From DASRHT01 sp035650355 (GTDB lineage Bacteria; Chloroflexota; Ktedonobacteria; Ktedonobacterales; Ktedonobacteraceae), in NCBI GenBank assembly GCA_035650355.1, contig DASRHT010000081.1:1-64000 (forward strand): a stretch of 64,000 nt of DNA, in the 5' to 3' direction. This document shows positions 42,298 through 51,468 of this stretch, in pieces. The position numbers and the translations under genes are program-made. How positions within the stretch are numbered: position 1 is the stretch's first letter; each line of letters starts with the position of its first letter. Below the pieces are notes generated by a model. It made no database searches, was not told where the DNA came from, and worked only from the letters and a program-made list of their open reading frames with translations.

Positions 42298-43704
42298 CTA
42301 TTCGAGCGTAGAAACTGGATGGCTATCGTCAATCAACTTCTGCATCCAGACGGGCTGAACATGCAGCCGCAACCCCTCAAGAGCGACAATCTGTAGCTCC
42401 GAGCCAGCATCAGCAGATGTCGCAGGCGCATCAAGAACGGCGGCCCAATCTTCCCCGTCGTAACTAACTCGTCCTTGAGGATGAAGCTGGGTCAGAGCAA
42501 TGACCTTCGCGCCAATCATGCTTTCCGGGCCTGTAGTGACTGGCAGATGCTGCGCCCTCATCACAAAGCTGACCAGGAAGAGTCCAACCAGGCCAACTAC
42601 CCCGCCCATGATATAGACAATTACCGGGTTAATCATGGGACCATTAAATGATCCACCGCTGTTAAAGAATATTAGCGTGCCAACAATCAACGAGATGACC
42701 GCGCCTACGGTTAAGACTCCATGCGTCGGGAGCTTCACATCCAGGACCAGCAGCGCAAATGCCAGCACCATCAAGGCCAGCCCCGCCCAGTTGGGAGCAA
42801 GCGAGCCAGCCGCGAAGAGGAAGAGCAGCAACGCAATTGCGCCGGCGACCCCTGGTAAAATCACGCCAGGATGCGAGATCTCCAGATAAATGCCGATCAT
42901 CGCGACAATAAAGAGGAGAAAGGCGATATTGGGATCGAGAAGCAGGTTATAAAACGAATCGAAGACACTGTCCTGCAACGTTTGTACGCTTGCGCCCGCG
43001 GTCTGTAAGGTAACAACCCGACCTGAATCAAGTGTGACCTGCCGATTGTTCACCGTATTCAGTAACGCGCTCAGGTTCGCAGCGTCGGCGCCACCGATAT
43101 CAACAATATGTTCCTGCACTGCGGTTGCATCGTCGTACGATTTAGCAGCAGTTACCATCCCGGCGACCGGTTGCGCATTACGGTCATAGCGCTTCTGAAA
43201 GCCGGTTATTGCAGCGACAAGATCATTCTCAATCTTCGATTTGAGCGTTGGATCGATGTCACTACCGGTCGAGGTAACGGGGCTGGAAGCGCCGATACGC
43301 GTGGTTGGTGCCATCGCCGCAATATGAGCCGCTAATGTGACAAACGCTCCTGCGGAGGCCGCTCGTCCTCCGGCGGGCGAGACATAGGCAATAATAGGTA
43401 CCTTACTGGCCAATTCTGCCTGCGTCATGGCCTTCATCGAATCGATATCGCCTCCGGGCGTGTCTATTTCAATGACAAGCGCCTGCGCGCCATCCCGGGT
43501 TGCTGTATCAATATCACGGGTTAGTGAACGTAAGGAGGCAGGACTTACATCACTATTAAATACCATCACATCTACATGTGGCGATGCAGCCTGAGCCGCG
43601 TGAGTAGTCAAGGCGAACGACATGAGAAGAGCTACGAGAATGATAAGACCAGGGAACAACAAAAAGAGCGCCCTGTGATGGCGATAAGCTTGCCGCGAAC
43701 ACAT
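42298..43704 (-). CDS. NfeD-family membrane-bound ClpP-class serine protease
   Basis: The 468-residue protein is the long (1510-type) NfeD. It has a signal peptide (LLFPGLIILVALLMSFAL) and then a ClpP-like protease domain with IEIDTPGGDIDSMKAM and the nucleophile Ser in GGRAASAGAFV. A Lys base is expected in SKIENDL or nearby. Four to five transmembrane helices follow (about 230-370), then a C-terminal OB-fold NfeD domain (MIGAKVIALTQLHPQGRVSYDGEDWAA) split over strands. It is first in the two-gene operon with the slipin. The protease domain faces the outside, where it probably processes hydrophobic protein tails. Confidence 0.9.
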   Translation of the reverse strand: MCSRQAYRHHRALFLLFPGLIILVALLMSFALTTHAAQAASPHVDVMVFNSDVSPASLRSLTRDIDTATRDGAQALVIEIDTPGGDIDSMKAMTQAELASKVPIIAYVSPAGGRAASAGAFVTLAAHIAAMAPTTRIGASSPVTSTGSDIDPTLKSKIENDLVAAITGFQKRYDRNAQPVAGMVTAAKSYDDATAVQEHIVDIGGADAANLSALLNTVNNRQVTLDSGRVVTLQTAGASVQTLQDSVFDSFYNLLLDPNIAFLLFIVAMIGIYLEISHPGVILPGVAGAIALLLFLFAAGSLAPNWAGLALMVLAFALLVLDVKLPTHGVLTVGAVISLIVGTLIFFNSGGSFNGPMINPVIVYIMGGVVGLVGLFLVSFVMRAQHLPVTTGPESMIGAKVIALTQLHPQGRVSYDGEDWAAVLDAPATSADAGSELQIVALEGLRLHVQPVWMQKLIDDSHPVSTLE

Positions 43705-43909
43705 ATGTTATTCCTCCGCGCAGGTCTTCAGTACATATCTACGTGTAGAGCAGACAGAACAGCACTATCATAGCACACCTTCCCTGAGAATACGATAGGG
43801 TTGCATAATATGTGTTCCGTCATTGTTTATGATAGCTATTTGTTATAGGGAATATAACATATTGTAATTATCTTTGTCAAGCACTAAAAGCTATTTCACC
43901 TCCTTGCAT

Positions 43910-43939
43910 TTGACGACGCATAGTAACGACTGCTACAAT
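43910..43939 (+). promoter_or_regulatory. Promoter of the GrdB-like gene
   Basis: TTGACG 43910-43915 and TACAAT 43934-43939 are 18 bases apart, with TG at 43931-43932 forming an extended -10. This is the best -35/-10 pair in the window. The start codon is 36 bases downstream. Confidence 0.75.
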
Positions 43940-43974
43940 GCTCATCGTAGCCAGGAAAGGAGAGTTTACTTATT

Positions 43975-44694
43975 ATGCCGATGTCCCGTCGTTGCATTCC
44001 ATATACGCCGCGATATAAAGACTTAAAAGAAAGTGTTTTTGCGCTTATTACCACTGCGGGGGTCCATTTACGCAGCCAGGAGCCCTTTAACATCGAGGGG
44101 GACAATAGCTGGCGCGTTATTGCGGAAGATGTCTCTTCAGACCAATTAATGATCACACATGAACATTATGATCATGATGATGCTGATAAGGATATTAACT
44201 GTGTATTTCCACTTGATCGCTTGCGTGAGATAGCGAGCCAGGGAATCATCGCCGGGGTAGCAAACAAACATCTGGGTTTTATGGGATATACACAACATTT
44301 TCGGGACTTGTACGAGCGAGCGGCACCTGAAATGGCGAAAGTCATTGTGCGCTCCAACGCCGACGGGGTTGTGTTAACGGCGGGCTGTCCGCTCTGTCAC
44401 AGGGTGGTCTGCACCATTGCTCGTGAGGTAGAAATGACCGGCATTCCTACCGTTGTGATTACGGTTGCTCCCGAGCAATCGATGCAGGCGGGACCACCAC
44501 GGGCGATTGTGCCTTACCATTTTAAACTTGGTCACAGCCTGGGTGGCCCTTACCAGGCTGAGCTGCAACGTAAAGTGCTCCTGGATGCGCTCAAGCGTTG
44601 GGAGTCGCGCGAGGAGCCGGGACACTTTTGGGAGATCGCTTATCCTGAATACGACAGCAGCGCCTGGCAGCCGATTGACTTGCAGGAAGGGTAA
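43975..44694 (+). CDS. Glycine/sarcosine/betaine/proline reductase component B (GrdB/PrdB)-like protein, Cys form
   Basis: The 239-residue protein resembles the selenoprotein subunit of glycine- and proline-reductase component B. The segment DGVVLTAGCPLCHRVVCTIAREVE matches the U-x2-C-x2-C active-site block over its length, with Cys in the place of selenocysteine. GIPTVVITVAPEQSMQAGPPR and AIVPYHFKLGHSLGGP match the downstream GIPVVH...IPHPLGNP region. An N-terminal HEHYDHDDADKDINCVFP is also typical. No grdA, grdC or thioredoxin gene is adjacent, so it is an orphan. A redox or C-N/C-S cleaving role is inferred. A clear promoter and the ribosome site GGAGAG precede it. Confidence 0.75.
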   Translation: MPMSRRCIPYTPRYKDLKESVFALITTAGVHLRSQEPFNIEGDNSWRVIAEDVSSDQLMITHEHYDHDDADKDINCVFPLDRLREIASQGIIAGVANKHLGFMGYTQHFRDLYERAAPEMAKVIVRSNADGVVLTAGCPLCHRVVCTIAREVEMTGIPTVVITVAPEQSMQAGPPRAIVPYHFKLGHSLGGPYQAELQRKVLLDALKRWESREEPGHFWEIAYPEYDSSAWQPIDLQEG

Positions 44695-44733
44695 GCGGCA
44701 TGACATTTGTCATATTGAAGAAGGAATTCGTCT

Positions 44734-47139
44734 TTACGCCCTGATATCTTTTCTCTTCAGAAACATACCAGTAATGCAGGCCAGCAGCACGATCATTATT
44801 CCCAAAGCCAGCCACATCAGCAACAGGTGCCTGACAGCATCAACCTGGTAGTACGTTGAGAAGAGCGTTCCCTGATAGATTGGCTCATCACCGAGCAAGG
44901 TATCTCCGGCTATTTTATCGCTATGGAGGCCAACAATAGAGCCCAGCGCTGCCATTGACCAGCGGGTAGCGAATACCATCGAGAAGACTTGAGTCACTCC
45001 GTCTTTAAAGGGGAAAACGGTGCCAGAGAAAATAACCTGCGGAATGAGAATAATAGGGATGAAGCTCATCGCGCGGTCGGTGCTGGGCGCAATGGCAGAG
45101 ATGGCTAAGCCCATCATCAAACCGACAAGGGAGGCAAGCGCCAGGGTAATATACACTTCCAGCAAGGCAGGCCAGAGTATTCCCTGCTGAAACGGATCGG
45201 CTGTATGAATGATCACTACCAGCAGCGCGCTCTGTAAGAGGCACAAGAGGGCTAAAACGGCAATTTTTGAGCACATGTAGGGCAGTATTCCCAGATTGAC
45301 TGCTCGCTCGCGCCGGTAGATAGGGGCTTCCTTCACGATCTCGCGGGCCGCATTGACACAACCAAACAGGACAGCGGAAAAACCCATAATAAACAGGATC
45401 TTCTGCGCGCTCACACCCGATCCCAGCGCAATAAAATCCTGGAGAGCTATCCGTTCTCCTCCTCGCGATTTCGCATAGAGCTCTCCATCGGGATCATTTT
45501 TAAGAAACGTTTCTACGCGCTCACAGCTATCCGACACAATCGAGTCAGCAGGAGCAGGTATATCTGGCCGACCGCCGGTGGTAAGAATAGTCGCGGTGGT
45601 GGGACATTTTACCAGGTGGTCGCTCAAGAATATCCCGCTACTCACCTCATATTTCATCAGCAACACAATAAAGAGCGCGATGATCGGAGCCTGCAAAAAC
45701 AGGATGAGCAGGTTGCCCGGATCATTTTTGAGCAGTTCAAGATAGCGCAGAAAGAGCAGACAGAACTGCTGCCACTGGTTGCCATGCCTGGAGCGTTTGA
45801 TCTCGCGCGGATGTCTGGAGCGGCGCATATTCCCAACCGGACCTTCATTAATCAGTTCGGTCACATATTGTTGATAATCGGCAGACGCTTTGAATCGCTC
45901 CTCAGCCTCTAGCGGAGCATTAGGAGAATCTTCACTCTGCTCCAAAGCGCCATAGATCTCAGCGAAATCTGATTTGCCAAAATATGCGCGCGCCCTATCT
46001 GGAGGTCCGAAATAGACCATGCGACCACCTTGAGCAAGGAAGCAGACATAATCGCAAATAGTAATGTTGCTGGTAGCATGAGTGACCAGGACGATAGTAT
46101 GTCCCTTATCCGCCAGTTTCCGCAGGAGCAGCATCATTCTGCGGTCCAGGCCGGGATCAAGCCCTGAAGTTGGTTCATCCAGGAAGAAAATGCTGGGCTT
46201 ATCCAGCAGCTCCAGGGCAATCGAGACCCGTTTGCGTTGTCCGCCTGAAAGCTTGTTGATGAGCGAGCGGCGACGCCCTTTCATATCAACTTCGTCAAGC
46301 ACCTCGTCAATCCGCTGGTTAATCTGCTCCCTGGTAAAATCTCCTGGCAGGCGCATTCTGGCGGCATAGTACAGGGCACGCTCAACGGTTAATTCACGAT
46401 GGACGATATCATCTTGAGGAACATAGCCTAGCTGCCTATTGAAGACACCGAGCTGCTGATAGTAATTATGGCCGTTGTAAAGGACCTTGCCCTCAGTGGC
46501 CGGTCGAAGCCCATTCAGCGCGTCCATCAGCGTTGATTTGCCCGCGCCAGATGCTCCGACAATGGCGACGAAGCTGCGAGGAGGAATGGCAAGCGAGATA
46601 TCATCGAGCAGGATTTCTCGCTTGTGACCGAACTTTTTCAGATGAAGGGCATCAATACGAATACTGCTGCTCTCATCGTAGGGCGTCAGTTGCGTTCCGG
46701 TATAGATGAGTTTGTATGGACCAATGCGAATCTCATCATCAGGCTTGAGAAGGCGACTGGCAGTTAACAGGCCATTCACATACACATGGTTTGTGCTGTT
46801 CAGATCAATGATACGGTAGGTCTCGCCTTCCCTGAGCAGTCGAGCATGGCAGCCTGAGACCTGGGGATGGTCCAGCACAACCATATTATCTAATCTCCGC
46901 CCAATACTAATTTCAGCGCCGGTGAGTGGCATGGGAGCAGTTTCTAGAACAGGCGCCGACTCTTCAGTTCCGGTTCCTTTGATCAGGGAGCCACGCGTTT
47001 CGCCATCTGGCGATAGGAGGGCTGGCACCAGAGGTTGAGTATCGGCAATAGGCACATGAGATATATCAGGTAGCTCATGAGTTTCAACATCAATGAAAGA
47101 TTCCGTCTCAGCATCAGCGTGTCTATTTGCTACATCCAT
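44734..47139 (-). CDS. FHA-domain ABC-2 type exporter (ABCG-like)
   Basis: The 801-residue protein starts with an acidic linker of 70 residues. An FHA phosphothreonine-binding domain comes next (about 72-150; ISIGRRLDNMVVLDHPQVSGCHARL and NSTNHVYVNG split as usual). The ABC ATPase (about 165-400) has Walker A GASGAGKST, signature NKLSGGQRKRVSIAL, Walker B FFLDEPTSGLDPG and H-loop VTHATSN. After a linker, an ABC-2 membrane domain with six helices follows. The order ATPase-membrane is that of ABCG half-transporters. FHA binding to a phosphorylated partner would link transport to Ser/Thr kinase signalling. The kinase is not in the window, and the substrate is unknown. Confidence 0.9.
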   Translation of the reverse strand: MDVANRHADAETESFIDVETHELPDISHVPIADTQPLVPALLSPDGETRGSLIKGTGTEESAPVLETAPMPLTGAEISIGRRLDNMVVLDHPQVSGCHARLLREGETYRIIDLNSTNHVYVNGLLTASRLLKPDDEIRIGPYKLIYTGTQLTPYDESSSIRIDALHLKKFGHKREILLDDISLAIPPRSFVAIVGASGAGKSTLMDALNGLRPATEGKVLYNGHNYYQQLGVFNRQLGYVPQDDIVHRELTVERALYYAARMRLPGDFTREQINQRIDEVLDEVDMKGRRRSLINKLSGGQRKRVSIALELLDKPSIFFLDEPTSGLDPGLDRRMMLLLRKLADKGHTIVLVTHATSNITICDYVCFLAQGGRMVYFGPPDRARAYFGKSDFAEIYGALEQSEDSPNAPLEAEERFKASADYQQYVTELINEGPVGNMRRSRHPREIKRSRHGNQWQQFCLLFLRYLELLKNDPGNLLILFLQAPIIALFIVLLMKYEVSSGIFLSDHLVKCPTTATILTTGGRPDIPAPADSIVSDSCERVETFLKNDPDGELYAKSRGGERIALQDFIALGSGVSAQKILFIMGFSAVLFGCVNAAREIVKEAPIYRRERAVNLGILPYMCSKIAVLALLCLLQSALLVVIIHTADPFQQGILWPALLEVYITLALASLVGLMMGLAISAIAPSTDRAMSFIPIILIPQVIFSGTVFPFKDGVTQVFSMVFATRWSMAALGSIVGLHSDKIAGDTLLGDEPIYQGTLFSTYYQVDAVRHLLLMWLALGIMIVLLACITGMFLKRKDIRA

Positions 47140-47350
47140 CTGAATATCAACTCCCCACGTATCTTTTATTCATAACAGTATAGATATAGCAAAATAAAAA
47201 AATTATAGATACAATATAACACGATACCACAATGATTAACAGAGATAGCATAGCTGCTACTCGTAAAGTTTACGGTGAGGCATGAATAACTGTCAAGTTA
47301 CGTTTACAGTAAAAACGTAGCGTATCTGAACCATAGTTTATTTTCAAGAC

Positions 47351-47385
47351 AAAAAAACCTGCCACCGGGCGGTTCCTGGTGGCAG
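47351..47385 (-). terminator. Rho-independent terminator of the peroxiredoxin gene
   Basis: CTGCCACC 47359-47366 pairs with GGTGGCAG 47378-47385. Read leftward it is followed by TTTTTTT (47351-47357). It is about 20 bases past the stop. Confidence 0.92.
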
Positions 47386-47405
47386 ATCTGATAAATAAAA
47401 GCGGG

Positions 47406-47891
47406 CTAGAGCTTACGCAGGGCCTCGAATAGATCCTCGTTGTTGGGCATCTCGCCGGGAGAGTGCATGACCTCAATGTAGCGAATGATCCCTTCTTTAT
47501 CGATGACGAACAACGCCCGTTCCGCCATACCCATCGCGTGGCGGACACCATACACATCGACCACCTGCCCTTGAGGATAGAAGTCAGAAAGGAGCGGGAA
47601 CGTGGTATGCATTGACTTCGCCCAGGCGCCCAGAGCAAACCCGCTATCCATACTAATACTCACAACTTCGGTGTCGAAGTCTTTAAATCGGCTCAATTCA
47701 GCCTCGTAGGAGGGCAATTGGGCAGAACAGACGCTGCTAAACGCGAAGGGGACGAAGGCAAGCACAACATTCTTCTTCCCTCGGAAATCAGCAAGATGCC
47801 AATCCTCCCGGTTCGCGGTTTTGAGCGTAAAATCGGGAGCGACATCTCCTACTTTCAAGGTCTTTGTTTCTGTACGATTTCTGCTATCCAT
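47406..47891 (-). CDS. 1-Cys peroxiredoxin (AhpE/Bcp-like)
   Basis: This 161-residue thioredoxin-fold protein reduces hydroperoxides. The peroxidatic Cys is in PFAFSSVCSAQ, matching P-x3-(T/S)-x2-C with Ser in place of Thr. It is the only cysteine in the protein, so it is a 1-Cys type and needs an external thiol for recycling. VGDVAPDFTL at the N-terminus and RALFVIDKEGIIRYIEV at the end are family signatures. ATG 47891 has AAGGA upstream; the longer frame to 47912 lacks one. It is leftward and single, with a strong terminator. AhpE, with F-T-G-T-C, is the closest match by eye. Confidence 0.9.
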   Translation of the reverse strand: MDSRNRTETKTLKVGDVAPDFTLKTANREDWHLADFRGKKNVVLAFVPFAFSSVCSAQLPSYEAELSRFKDFDTEVVSISMDSGFALGAWAKSMHTTFPLLSDFYPQGQVVDVYGVRHAMGMAERALFVIDKEGIIRYIEVMHSPGEMPNNEDLFEALRKL

Positions 47892-48086
47892 CTGGTTGTA
47901 TCCTTCCCTCATTGAAAATCGTAACCCCTATAGAGGTCTGAACAATACGTGACTGACCGAACTCACCGCTCGTCTTGCACAGTGCAGAAATAAAAACGCA
48001 GACACGAGGGGAGTCTTGCTGCTGTCGGCATTCTAGCATCCCGACGAAGACCGTGTCAAATAGAGAAGAGAGGGGATAAGTAGAAC

Positions 48087-49505
48087 TTGTGGCAGGAGAG
48101 GATACAGCCCAGACCAACAGGTAGTATAAGAAAAACAATTCATTATATACTGGAAGCGTTACTAGCGCGGAATGGCACTATTGCGTATATCCCTATTATC
48201 CTGGTGACTATTTTTATGTTTTGTGGCGCTTCGTGGCAGGTCTTCTGGTCTACTACAGATGCAGCTCGCTATCAATGTTACGCACTATCTTTCTGGTTCG
48301 GTAGTAATGGCACAAAACTGCTCCCTGAGTCACAATGCGCTTTTTTGCACCTCACAACAGCTCAAACACCATTTCATCTCCTGCCTGTTGAATATCCTCC
48401 GTTGACCCTGGCGGTGTTTTCCCTGGCATTATTGTTACCCCTGATGTATTACCAGGTGGCATTTGCGGTCCTGATGTCGCTCGTCTCAGTGCTGATCTAC
48501 TGGTTACTGCTGCGCTACGGTCCCCGCGGAGCTGCATTGACCTTCGCCACCTATATCTTTATTGGTGCGCTGGCAACCGCACAGGGACGCTTTGATCTGA
48601 TCCCAGCGACCTTAACGCTCCTCTGCGTGATTGCCGCTGAACGCAAACACTGGACGACGGCGTACGTGGCTCTGGCCTTTGGTGTGCTACTCAAGCTCTA
48701 TCCTCTTTTACTGCTGCCCGGTCTTTTTATTGCCGAACAACAGGTGGCCGGGCGCTTGCATATCCCAGCAAAATCGCTCACGCTTCGCGCGCTGCTATCC
48801 CAGCTTGGCTACACAGCACGCGGAATAACGAGCTGGCGCTGGCAAAACTTTTTGATCTTCCTGGGTATTATCCTGGGGGTGAGCGGAGCATTCTCACTGC
48901 TCAATTTTCAAGGAGCGGTCGTTAACCAGCTCAGTTACTTTACGCAGCGACCGATTCAGATCGAGGCCACCGCAAGCACTGTTCTCTGGCTCGCTCACAA
49001 TTTTGATCAGCCATTCCAGGTGGTGTATAGCTATGGCTCGCTTAATAGTTTAAGCTCTCTCAGCGGAATCGTGGGGGTGATCAGTATAGCACTCCTGATT
49101 GCCGGATATGCCTATATTCTATGGCAACAATGGCGTGGGAAGTTGGATATTACCCAGACGATGATCGCGTTTTTGTTCATCTTTATCGCGACCGGCAAAG
49201 TCTTTAGTCCCCAGTATCTCATCTGGCTCATTCCCCTGCTGGCATATGCAGGAGCGTTCGATACATTCTGGCTCTTTTGCTGGGGGAGCGTTTCGGTATT
49301 GACGACCTTTATCTATAGTTACCTGTATGCGCATCTGAGTAACCCGCAGCTCATTTATCATATCCCGGGCTTTTTCGAGACCATTGCCACGCGTAATGCT
49401 TTTTTCGTGCTGATCACTCTGGCATACCTTTTTAACTGGTATCAGGCGCGCCAACGCAAGTTGCTCCCCCCATCACCAATGGGAAAAGAGACCAGGCCAT
49501 TATGA
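48087..49505 (+). CDS. Polytopic membrane glycosyltransferase (GT87/DUF2029-like)
   Basis: The 472-residue protein has 11-12 transmembrane helices and the GT-C layout of the GT87/DUF2029 family. It has a first external loop with acidic and aromatic residues (WSTTDAARYQCY; then FHLLPVEYPPLTLAVF), a GRFDLIPATLTLL segment and a conserved LKLYPLLLLPGLFI. Such enzymes transfer mannose or another sugar from a polyprenyl-phosphate donor on the outer membrane face. TTG 48087 is the likely start, since GAGGGG lies about 13 bases upstream and no ATG is well placed before the first helix. That start is uncertain. Confidence 0.75.
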   Translation: MWQERIQPRPTGSIRKTIHYILEALLARNGTIAYIPIILVTIFMFCGASWQVFWSTTDAARYQCYALSFWFGSNGTKLLPESQCAFLHLTTAQTPFHLLPVEYPPLTLAVFSLALLLPLMYYQVAFAVLMSLVSVLIYWLLLRYGPRGAALTFATYIFIGALATAQGRFDLIPATLTLLCVIAAERKHWTTAYVALAFGVLLKLYPLLLLPGLFIAEQQVAGRLHIPAKSLTLRALLSQLGYTARGITSWRWQNFLIFLGIILGVSGAFSLLNFQGAVVNQLSYFTQRPIQIEATASTVLWLAHNFDQPFQVVYSYGSLNSLSSLSGIVGVISIALLIAGYAYILWQQWRGKLDITQTMIAFLFIFIATGKVFSPQYLIWLIPLLAYAGAFDTFWLFCWGSVSVLTTFIYSYLYAHLSNPQLIYHIPGFFETIATRNAFFVLITLAYLFNWYQARQRKLLPPSPMGKETRPL

Positions 49506-49513
49506 GGATGTCT

Positions 49514-49918
49514 TTACTCCCCCTTCGCCGCATTGCGCGCACGCTCAAGATACTCCTCACGCGGAGGGTTGAACGCGTCGAGCACGAGGCAGCCATTGGG
49601 TCCGCCAACAGCGCGATGGACTACGTCGCCGGGGATAGTATAGGCGTCGCCTGGTTGCAGATTGCGCTCATCTCCTGCGATATTGAGCACCATTGAGCCT
49701 TCAAGCACATAGCCAAGCTGCTCATGGGGATGATGATGATCGGGCATCACGGCGCCTGGCGCAAGATGGACAAACGAAAACATGATCCGACTACCGGTAA
49801 CAAAGCGGGCGCTGATCCCTTCTAACAGCGTCACCGGACTGATTGCATTCACGCTATAAAATGCTGGCGCGAAAGACGCTCCTGTAGTACCTTGTTCGAC
49901 CTGCGCTTTTGTGTCCAT
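49514..49918 (-). CDS. Cupin-domain protein
   Basis: The 134-residue single-cupin protein has both motifs. Motif 1 is PGAVMPDHHHPHEQLGYVLEG, with three His and a Glu/Gln set for a metal. Motif 2 is GDAYTIPGDVVHRAV, with the last His. Small cupins of this type are metal-binding enzymes or sensors. The reaction cannot be read here, and the N-terminal ARFVTGSRIMFSFVHLA is like quercetinase/pirin-related small cupins. It is leftward, converging with the glycosyltransferase gene, eight bases apart. The ribosome site is AAAGGATAG at about ten bases. Confidence 0.85.
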   Translation of the reverse strand: MDTKAQVEQGTTGASFAPAFYSVNAISPVTLLEGISARFVTGSRIMFSFVHLAPGAVMPDHHHPHEQLGYVLEGSMVLNIAGDERNLQPGDAYTIPGDVVHRAVGGPNGCLVLDAFNPPREEYLERARNAAKGE

Positions 49919-50224
49919 ACTCTATCCTTTCTGTGTAAAAAAATAGTAATGCACGCAGTAATTCTATCGTTGCAGAGGCATTGTAGCACCGCCCAACCGT
50001 GGTAGCAAGGTTATCTCATTGATCAGAATTCAGCACAAACGCTATCCGTTTATCGACAAGGTCCATCACACAAGTTTTGCTTTTGCTTATATTTTGAGAT
50101 AGAATGATTATTCGCCTTGAATATATCCTGTAGCCGCTTTTCTTAATTACCGCTTTGTAGCTAAGAATCTTTTTCATGGAAGCAATTTTTCCCCTGTGCA
50201 GCCAAGCAGCCACAAGGAGTCAAT
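49919..50224. other. 306-bp intergenic region with GCS2-gene promoter
   Basis: This is the divergent region between the cupin and the GCS2-type ligase genes. It contains a candidate rightward promoter (50077-50105) and a 120-base leader. A leftward frame at 50016-50213 lacks a ribosome site, and I do not call it. No other structure is clear. Confidence 0.5.
50077..50105 (+). promoter_or_regulatory. Candidate promoter of the GCS2-type ligase gene
   Basis: TTGCTT 50077-50082 and TAGAAT 50100-50105 are 17 bases apart. The -10 matches 5 of 6; the -35 is weak. Confidence 0.4.
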
Positions 50225-51331
50225 ATGGCCTCACAATTTAGCCTGGGTATTGAGCAAGAATTTCAACTGGTAGATCGTCATACGGGTGACCTGTCTCCCT
50301 CTATTGAAAGCATCCTGACAAAAGGCGCTCCCTTTCTCAAAGGAAAGATCAAAGCGGAAGAGAAACAAGCCTGCGTAGAGCTGATAACGGATATCTGTCC
50401 CACCATTGAGGACGCACGAGCCGAGCTACAAACTCTGCATGGGTTACTCAGGCAAGTTGTTGAGCAAGAAGAGCTGGCGCTCATCAGTGCGGGCACCCAC
50501 CCAAATGCACGATGGCAAGATCAAAAAACGACGGAGAAAGACCACTACAGGAAGCTGGTCGAAGAGTTCCAGGATATCGAGCGCATGCTGGTAATTTACG
50601 GCCTGCATATTCACATCGGCATAGAGGACAAAAATGTTGCGATTAGCTTGATGAATCAGCTACGTACATGGCTGCCTCACCTGCTAGCTCTCTCCACGAA
50701 CTCGCCTTTCTGGGAGGGGCGATATACCGGCCTGAAATCGTTTCGTTCTGCCCTCTGGAAGCCTATATTGCGTAGCGGCCTGCCCGAAATCGTCGCGTCC
50801 TGGCAGCACTACACCCGCTATATAGATGATCTTGTTAGTATGGGCTGCATCGAGAACGGCAAAGATGTGTATTGGGATATTCGGCCACATCCATTCTTTC
50901 CTACACTTGAGTTCCGCATCTTCGATATGCCAGCGACCTCCAGAGATACCCTCGCGCTCGCCGCCTTATGCCAGGCCCTGGTCATGAAGCTGGCCTGGCT
51001 ATACCGGCAGCAGATCACCTTACCGGCTCTGCCACGCGACTATGTGGAGGAGAACAAGTGGCGGGCGATGCGCTATGGACTAGATGCTGCGATTATTGAT
51101 TTTGTCAATCGCCGCCCGGTAGCGATGCGAGACTCCATCCACGAACTTCTAGATTTTGTTGATGATGTCATTGATGACCTGGGAAGTCGAAATGAGATAC
51201 AATATCTTCGTGTGCTTCTCGATGATCCCCGGGGTACGGGAGCAGACCGCCAAATTGCTATCTATCAACAAAGCAATGATATAAATAAGGTAACACACTA
51301 CTTGCTTCAGCAGATGCAAGATGTCTGTTAA
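50225..51331 (+). CDS. GCS2-type carboxylate-amine ligase (YbdK-like glutamate-cysteine ligase family)
   Basis: This 368-residue protein belongs to the glutamate-cysteine ligase GCS2 family, with GIEQEFQLVDRHTGDLSP at the start. It has ELITDICPTIEDARAEL, then ISAGTHPNARWQDQK, the catalytic YGLHIHIGIEDKNVAI region and LEFRIFDMPATSRDTLALAA. YbdK-type members ligate Glu and Cys weakly and often serve other roles. No gshB is adjacent. In an actinobacterial relative the family makes ergothioneine or mycofactocin precursors, but nothing here supports that. ATG 50225 is preceded by AAGGAG. Confidence 0.85.
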   Translation: MASQFSLGIEQEFQLVDRHTGDLSPSIESILTKGAPFLKGKIKAEEKQACVELITDICPTIEDARAELQTLHGLLRQVVEQEELALISAGTHPNARWQDQKTTEKDHYRKLVEEFQDIERMLVIYGLHIHIGIEDKNVAISLMNQLRTWLPHLLALSTNSPFWEGRYTGLKSFRSALWKPILRSGLPEIVASWQHYTRYIDDLVSMGCIENGKDVYWDIRPHPFFPTLEFRIFDMPATSRDTLALAALCQALVMKLAWLYRQQITLPALPRDYVEENKWRAMRYGLDAAIIDFVNRRPVAMRDSIHELLDFVDDVIDDLGSRNEIQYLRVLLDDPRGTGADRQIAIYQQSNDINKVTHYLLQQMQDVC

Positions 51332-51468
51332 AGCAGCTCCCATCAGACGATGGAAGACGCACCTGGCAGAACCTGGAGGTTTTTTTAACACGTCCTGGTT
51401 CTATTGAGGGAGACGCCAAAGATATTGCACAATTACTACAACCATCACCTATGGAAAGGCAGATCATC

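Noticed and set aside
50016..50213. Leftward 65-codon frame between the cupin and GCS2-type genes
   Set aside because: It has no ribosome site, and its sequence overlaps a better-supported rightward promoter.
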